NCBI GenBank assembly: GCA_002366775.1
Contig: DFBW01000206.1
Location: 1,988-12,472 of the forward strand
From: Roseovarius sp. UBA3070
Lineage (GTDB): Bacteria > Pseudomonadota > Alphaproteobacteria > Rhodobacterales > Rhodobacteraceae
DNA: 10,485 nt
Reading direction: 5' to 3'
Shown: positions 6,836-10,485 of the stretch, in pieces
How positions within the stretch are numbered: position 1 is the first letter of the stretch
How the letters are laid out: each line of letters begins with the position of its first letter
Translations under genes and position numbers: made by a program
Notes under the pieces: generated by a model
The model's input: only the letters and a program-made list of their open reading frames with translations
Told to the model about the DNA's origin: nothing
Databases searched by the model: none

Positions 6836-8131
6836 ATGCGACTATTCCCGATCCTTGCCGCAATCATTGTGTCTGCCCTGATATATACGTTTATTTTCAA
6901 TCGTGAGGCCTTGACCGGCACACCGCCCGAACCGGCCACATCCCAAGCAACCGCTGACACATCTGAAGTAAACACCGCAGTGGGGGTAGTGGCATTACGC
7001 TCTCAGGCGCGCAAGGTGGACAGTGCCGTGGTGCTGCGGGGCCAAACCGAGGCCGACCGTCAGGTGATGCTTCGGGCGGAAACCTCTGGGTTGGTGATCT
7101 CGCCCCCGGCGCGCAAAGGCAGTTTTGTTGAGACGGGCGATCTTTTGTGCCGCCTTGCCCCCGGCACACGTGAGGCGACATTGGCAGAAGCCCGCGCACG
7201 CCTGGCCGAGGCTGAGGCCCGTGTACCCGAAGCCAAAGCCCGCGTCCCAGAATCCGAAGCACGCGTTGAGGAAGCCCAGGCGCGCGTCCAGGAGGCCCAG
7301 GCCCTGCTGGACGAGGCGTTGATCAACGCCAATGCCGCCACAAAGCTGTCTGAGGGCGGTTTTGCCTCGCAAACCCGTGTGGCCAGCACTCAGGCCGCCG
7401 TGCGCGGCGCCGAAGCCGCCGTGGTGAGCGCGAATGCAGGCCTCAAATCCGCCGCTTCGGGCCTTGAGAGCGTGGCCGCAGGGATCCAAGCCGCCAAAGC
7501 CGGAGTTGAAGGCGCGCGGGCGGCCGTGGCTGCCGCCGCAAAGGAAATTGACCGTCTGGCCATTATGGCCCCCTTCGCGGGCCTGCTGGAAACAGATACA
7601 GCCGAATTGGGCAGCCTGCTGCAACCGGGTGATCTGTGCGCCACGGTCATGCAACTGAACCCCATCATGCTGGTGGGGTTTGTGCCCGAAACCGACGTGA
7701 GCCGGGTTGAACTGGGCGCCGCGGCGCAGGCCGAGCTGGTCTCAGGCAATCTTGTCTCTGGATCGGTTGTGTTTTTGTCGCGGGCCGCTGACCCCACAAC
7801 CCGCACTTTCCGGGTGGACATCGAAGTGCCAAACCCTGACCTGGCCTTGCGGGACGGGCAAACCGCCGAAATCGTTATCGCAGCCGAAGGCAAGAGCGCG
7901 CATTTGCTGCCACAATCGGCACTAACGCTGGATGATACCGGCGCATTGGGTGTGCGACTGGTGACAGAGCAGGATCGCGCACAGTTTCACCCGGTGACCC
8001 TGCTGCGCGATACGCCGAACGGAGTTTGGCTGGATGGTTTGCCTGAACGGGCAGATGTCATCATCATCGGCCAGGAATATGTCGGCGACGGGGTACGCGT
8101 CATCGCGTCCTATCAGGAGAGCGGCGAATGA
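6836..8131 (+). CDS. RND efflux periplasmic adaptor (membrane fusion protein)
   Basis: Periplasmic adaptor of a tripartite RND pump, linking the inner-membrane permease to an outer-membrane channel. The 431-residue product starts with MRLFPILAAI and one hydrophobic segment (4-21), with no lipobox Cys, so it looks membrane-anchored by its N-terminus. Next come a beta/lipoyl half (about 62-112, RAETSGLVISPPARKGSFVETGDLL), a long helical hairpin (about 113-165 and 183-240), the second lipoyl half (IMAPFAGLLETDTAELGSLL, 243-262), a beta-barrel (about 270-350, with RAADPTTRTFRVDIEVPNP at 316-334 and LRDGQTAEIVI at 338-348) and a membrane-proximal domain to the end. Hairpin helix 1 has strikingly regular heptads. 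The stop overlaps the permease start (ATGA), so the two are co-translated. Substrate cannot be inferred. Confidence 0.93.
   Translation: MRLFPILAAIIVSALIYTFIFNREALTGTPPEPATSQATADTSEVNTAVGVVALRSQARKVDSAVVLRGQTEADRQVMLRAETSGLVISPPARKGSFVETGDLLCRLAPGTREATLAEARARLAEAEARVPEAKARVPESEARVEEAQARVQEAQALLDEALINANAATKLSEGGFASQTRVASTQAAVRGAEAAVVSANAGLKSAASGLESVAAGIQAAKAGVEGARAAVAAAAKEIDRLAIMAPFAGLLETDTAELGSLLQPGDLCATVMQLNPIMLVGFVPETDVSRVELGAAAQAELVSGNLVSGSVVFLSRAADPTTRTFRVDIEVPNPDLALRDGQTAEIVIAAEGKSAHLLPQSALTLDDTGALGVRLVTEQDRAQFHPVTLLRDTPNGVWLDGLPERADVIIIGQEYVGDGVRVIASYQESGE
7196..7300 (+). repeat. Five consecutive seven-residue repeats in the adaptor hairpin
   Basis: Five 21-base units encode residues 121-155 as ARLAEAE, ARVPEAK, ARVPESE, ARVEEAQ, ARVQEAQ. 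A-R-[LV] at positions 1-3 and Glu at position 5 are invariant; flanking units (ATLAEAR, ALLDEAL) continue the period. Ala, Arg, Val, Pro and Glu codons vary between units, so this is an old protein-level heptad pattern and not a fresh DNA duplication. Helix 2 echoes the period less strictly (AAVRGAE, AAVVSAN, AGLKSAA, SGLESVA, AGIQAAK, AGVEGAR). Two units place proline inside the predicted coiled coil. Confidence 0.9.
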
Positions 8132-10485
8132 CAGGTCTGGTCGATTGGGCCGCCGCCCGCGCGCGGATGGTCATTGCCTTTATCGCCCTGTCGTTTCTGG
8201 CAGGCAGCCTGGCCTATGTTGGCCTGCCCAAAGAAGGTGAGCCGGACATTGATATTCCGGCCTTGTTTGTGTCAGTCCAATTCCCCGGAGTTTCAGCCGA
8301 AGACAGTGAAAAACTACTGGTCAAAGTCATGGAGACCGAGCTGTCTGATCTGGACGGCCTGAAGGAAATGTCCGGCACTGCCGCCGAGAACTATGCAGGC
8401 GTGGCACTGGAGTTTGAGTACGGCTGGGACAAGACCATGATCATGGCCGACGTGCGCGATGCGATGAGCACGGCCGAAGCCCTGTTCCCCGAGGGCGCCG
8501 AAAAATACACCATCCGCGAGATCAATTTCTCAGAATTCCCGATCATCATCGTAAACCTGTCGGGCGCAGTGCCCGAACGCACCATGGCCCAGCTGGCCAA
8601 GGATTTGCAGGACCGCCTTGAAGGGCTGGAACCTATTCTGGAAGCAGGCATTGCCGGCAACCGAGATGAAATGGTTGAGGTGGTGATCGACCCACTGCGC
8701 CTGGAGGCCTATAACGTCACGGCGCTTGAACTGATCAGCGTTGTGCAAAACAACAACCAGTTGATTGCCGCTGGTGAAATTGAAAGCGCAAGCGGCACGT
8801 TCTCGGTCAAAATCCCATCATCCTTTGACGAACCAAGCGACATTTATAACCTGCCGGTCAAAACCAACGGTGATCGAGTGGTGACGCTGGGCGATTTGGC
8901 ACAGATCAGCCTGACATTCGAAGACCGCCTTGGCACCGCGCGCTTTAACGGTGAAACAACCGTGGCGCTGCAAGTGGTCAAGCGTAAGGGCTATAACATC
9001 ATCAGCACCTCTGAACTGGTGCATAAAACCGTGGCCCAAGCCCAAGCCACCTGGCCGCCCGAATTACAAGCCGCCGTTAAACTGGGCACATCAAATGACC
9101 AGGCCCCTGTGATCCAATCCATGGTAAAGCAGCTCGAAGGCTCGGTTCTGACGGCCATTGCGCTGGTGATGATCGTCATGCTGGTCACCTTGGGCGTTCG
9201 TCCGTCCCTGTTGGTGGGCTTTGCCATTCCAACGTCATTTCTGCTGTGCTTTGCCCTGTTGGCGGTGATGGATGTGACGGTGTCCAACATGGTGATGTTT
9301 GGGCTGATCCTCTCGGTGGGGATGCTGGTGGATGGGGCCATCGTGGTGGTGGAATACGCCGACAAACGCATTTCCAAGGGTGTCGGCCCGATGCACGCCT
9401 ATGTCGAGGCTGCCAAACGTATGTTCTGGCCGGTTATCAGCTCAACCGCGACCACGCTTTGCGCCTTTCTGCCGATGCTGTTCTGGCCCGGCATACCGGG
9501 GCAGTTCATGCGCATGCTGCCTGTCACGCTGATCTTCGTGCTGAGTGCATCACTGCTGGTGGCGCTGGTGTTCCTGCCGGTGATCGGCGGGGTGACCGGG
9601 CGGCTGGAGAGGTGGTTCAACCAACGCATTTCCCAGATCGCAAACAGCTGGTGGGTCTGGCATATCCTGCTCTTCCCGCTTGCGGCGGCGGGGCTGGCGA
9701 TTGCCGGGCTGCTGGTGCCGGTCCTGCTGGAGCAGGTCAATGTGCTCTTTGGGGTGATGGATATGGGCCGCATTCTGGGCTCGGTCATCCCGGTGATGGC
9801 GGGTGCCTTTGCGCTGCTCATGGTCGTGGTGGCCCTCTGCGGGATCGGTCTCGCGGGCACGGTGGCGCTGCTTTTGGGCCTGATGGCGCTCAGGCCACGG
9901 GTCAGCAGTGTGATTGGCTGGCTTGATGGCCTCTTTGCCCGCCGCCTGCCACAGGTGCCGCATCTGAGCGCTTATGTTGCGCTTGGGGTGGGCGCGGGCC
10001 TGGCGCTTGGCGCGGGGCTGGATATTGCCACGGCGCTGATCCTGGTGCTGGCCGGAGCGGCGCTGATCTTTGCCTTGGGGCACAGTCGCAAGCGCCGCGG
10101 CAACCGGGTTCAGGCAGGCTATCGCCGCACACCTTTTGGCTGGTTCATTCACACCATCGCCGCCAATCCGATTGCGCCCTTGCTATCGTTTTGCCTGATC
10201 TTCGTGTTGGTTGGCTCAACGCTCATCTATTTCATTGGCAACAACCGTGGTGTCGAGTTCTTTGTCGAATCCGAACCTGAAAACGCGATTGTGTATGTCC
10301 GCGCGCGTGGCAATCTGTCGTTGTCTCAAAAAGACCAGCTGGTGGAACAGGTGGAACAGATCGTGATTGCGCACCCCAATGTGCTCAGCGCCTTTGCCTT
10401 TGCCGGCGATGGCGGGCTGAACAACAATACTGGCGGCGCTCGCCCCCCGCTGGATAGCATTGGCCAGGTACAGCTGGAAATCACC
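8128..10485 (+). CDS. RND efflux permease with an enlarged central hydrophobic region (partial, 3' end missing)
   Basis: Inner-membrane proton-driven exporter of the AcrB/MexF type. 786 residues are seen. AGGAG at 8115-8119 lies 8 bases before the ATG, which overlaps the adaptor stop. Residues 13-32 are TM1; 33-335 form the first periplasmic porter/docking loop (PGVSAEDSEKL at 53-63; VEVVIDPLRLEAYNV at 183-197). TM2-TM6 lie near 339-356, 360-380, 386-410, 434-453 and 464-488. TM4 carries GMLVDGAIVVVEY (398-410): Asp402 aligns with the proton-relay Asp pair of AcrB, but its partner is Gly403. TM7 is at about 682-703, followed by the second periplasmic loop (GVEFFVESEPENAIVYVRARG, 708-728). TM6 and TM7 are separated by about 195 residues instead of about 40, with several extra membrane segments. 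The frame is uninterrupted. TM8-12, including the conserved TM10 Lys, lie beyond the window. Substrate unknown. Confidence 0.93.
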   Translation, partial: MTGLVDWAAARARMVIAFIALSFLAGSLAYVGLPKEGEPDIDIPALFVSVQFPGVSAEDSEKLLVKVMETELSDLDGLKEMSGTAAENYAGVALEFEYGWDKTMIMADVRDAMSTAEALFPEGAEKYTIREINFSEFPIIIVNLSGAVPERTMAQLAKDLQDRLEGLEPILEAGIAGNRDEMVEVVIDPLRLEAYNVTALELISVVQNNNQLIAAGEIESASGTFSVKIPSSFDEPSDIYNLPVKTNGDRVVTLGDLAQISLTFEDRLGTARFNGETTVALQVVKRKGYNIISTSELVHKTVAQAQATWPPELQAAVKLGTSNDQAPVIQSMVKQLEGSVLTAIALVMIVMLVTLGVRPSLLVGFAIPTSFLLCFALLAVMDVTVSNMVMFGLILSVGMLVDGAIVVVEYADKRISKGVGPMHAYVEAAKRMFWPVISSTATTLCAFLPMLFWPGIPGQFMRMLPVTLIFVLSASLLVALVFLPVIGGVTGRLERWFNQRISQIANSWWVWHILLFPLAAAGLAIAGLLVPVLLEQVNVLFGVMDMGRILGSVIPVMAGAFALLMVVVALCGIGLAGTVALLLGLMALRPRVSSVIGWLDGLFARRLPQVPHLSAYVALGVGAGLALGAGLDIATALILVLAGAALIFALGHSRKRRGNRVQAGYRRTPFGWFIHTIAANPIAPLLSFCLIFVLVGSTLIYFIGNNRGVEFFVESEPENAIVYVRARGNLSLSQKDQLVEQVEQIVIAHPNVLSAFAFAGDGGLNNNTGGARPPLDSIGQVQLEIT
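9625..10122 (+). other. Extra membrane-rich insert in the RND permease (between TM6 and TM7)
   Basis: Codons 500-665 of the permease. Hydrophobic stretches lie at about 511-533, 549-588 (long enough for one tilted or two short helices) and 612-650 (probably two helices split near Gly628-Asp632). Basic segments at 589-606 (RPRV...FARR) and 651-667 (HSRKRRGNR...YRR) fit cytoplasmic loops. An even number of added helices, most simply four, would keep TM7 in its normal orientation. Alanine codons at residues 505-650 are 16 GCG to 7 GCC, whereas the preceding 500 codons favour GCC at least threefold. No catalytic or ligand motif is recognised. Confidence 0.7.

Noticed and set aside
6995-7654. Minus-strand 219-codon frame opposite the adaptor, with apparent Gly/Phe repeats
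   Set aside because: The repeats are the mirror image of the 21-base heptad units on the coding strand; not an independent gene.
9246-9926. Plus-strand 226-codon Gly/Ala/Arg-rich frame overlapping the permease
   Set aside because: An out-of-frame reading of the permease; the permease frame is continuous through the whole stretch with recognisable RND motifs on both sides.
9550-10152. Minus-strand 200-codon frame opposite the permease insert, considered as a gene that might explain the insert
   Set aside because: The product is a His/Gln/Arg/Pro-rich low-complexity sequence without start signals; the plus-strand reading gives coherent membrane segments.

Overview
The window looks like a chromosomal segment of an alphaproteobacterium, most likely of the Rhodobacterales (Roseobacter-type). 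The reasons are moderately high GC, an alphaproteobacterial-looking seryl-tRNA synthetase, divergent yajC and serS, and a TPR protein-bamB-der gene cluster next to an RND efflux operon. I see no insertion sequence, phage, CRISPR, tRNA or rRNA. Assignment to order is inference from general resemblance, not from a search.

Layout: (1) 1-245, minus strand: start of yajC (SecDF-YajC ancillary subunit), cut by the window edge. (2) 246-457: divergent intergenic region with a plausible pair of back-to-back promoters whose -35 boxes are two copies of the same hexamer. (3) 458-1750, plus: serS, complete. (4) 1780-2763, minus: a membrane fatty acid desaturase with three histidine boxes, convergent with serS across a small hairpin. 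(5) 2764-3043: intergenic, largely occupied by an unrecognised 75-codon plus-strand frame that may be a small gene or a decayed remnant. (6) 6617 down to 3044, minus: an apparent operon of a YfgM-like single-pass TPR protein, the BamB outer-membrane assembly lipoprotein and the ribosome-assembly GTPase Der. This order matches yfgM-bamB-der of gammaproteobacteria. A 9-bp hairpin abuts the der ribosome binding site. (7) 6618-6835: divergent intergenic region with a small dyad. (8) 6836-10485, plus: a two-gene RND efflux operon, a membrane fusion protein translationally coupled (ATGA overlap) to an inner-membrane permease that runs off the right edge.

Most of the window is housekeeping: protein export, outer-membrane assembly, tRNA charging, ribosome biogenesis and lipid desaturation. 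The unusual part is the RND pump. Its permease carries about 150 extra, strongly hydrophobic residues between TM6 and TM7, where AcrB-type pumps have only a short cytoplasmic linker. The insert stays in frame and its alanine codon choice differs from the preceding part of the gene. The partner fusion protein has a long periplasmic hairpin built of regular seven-residue units. No outer-membrane channel or regulator gene is visible in the window.
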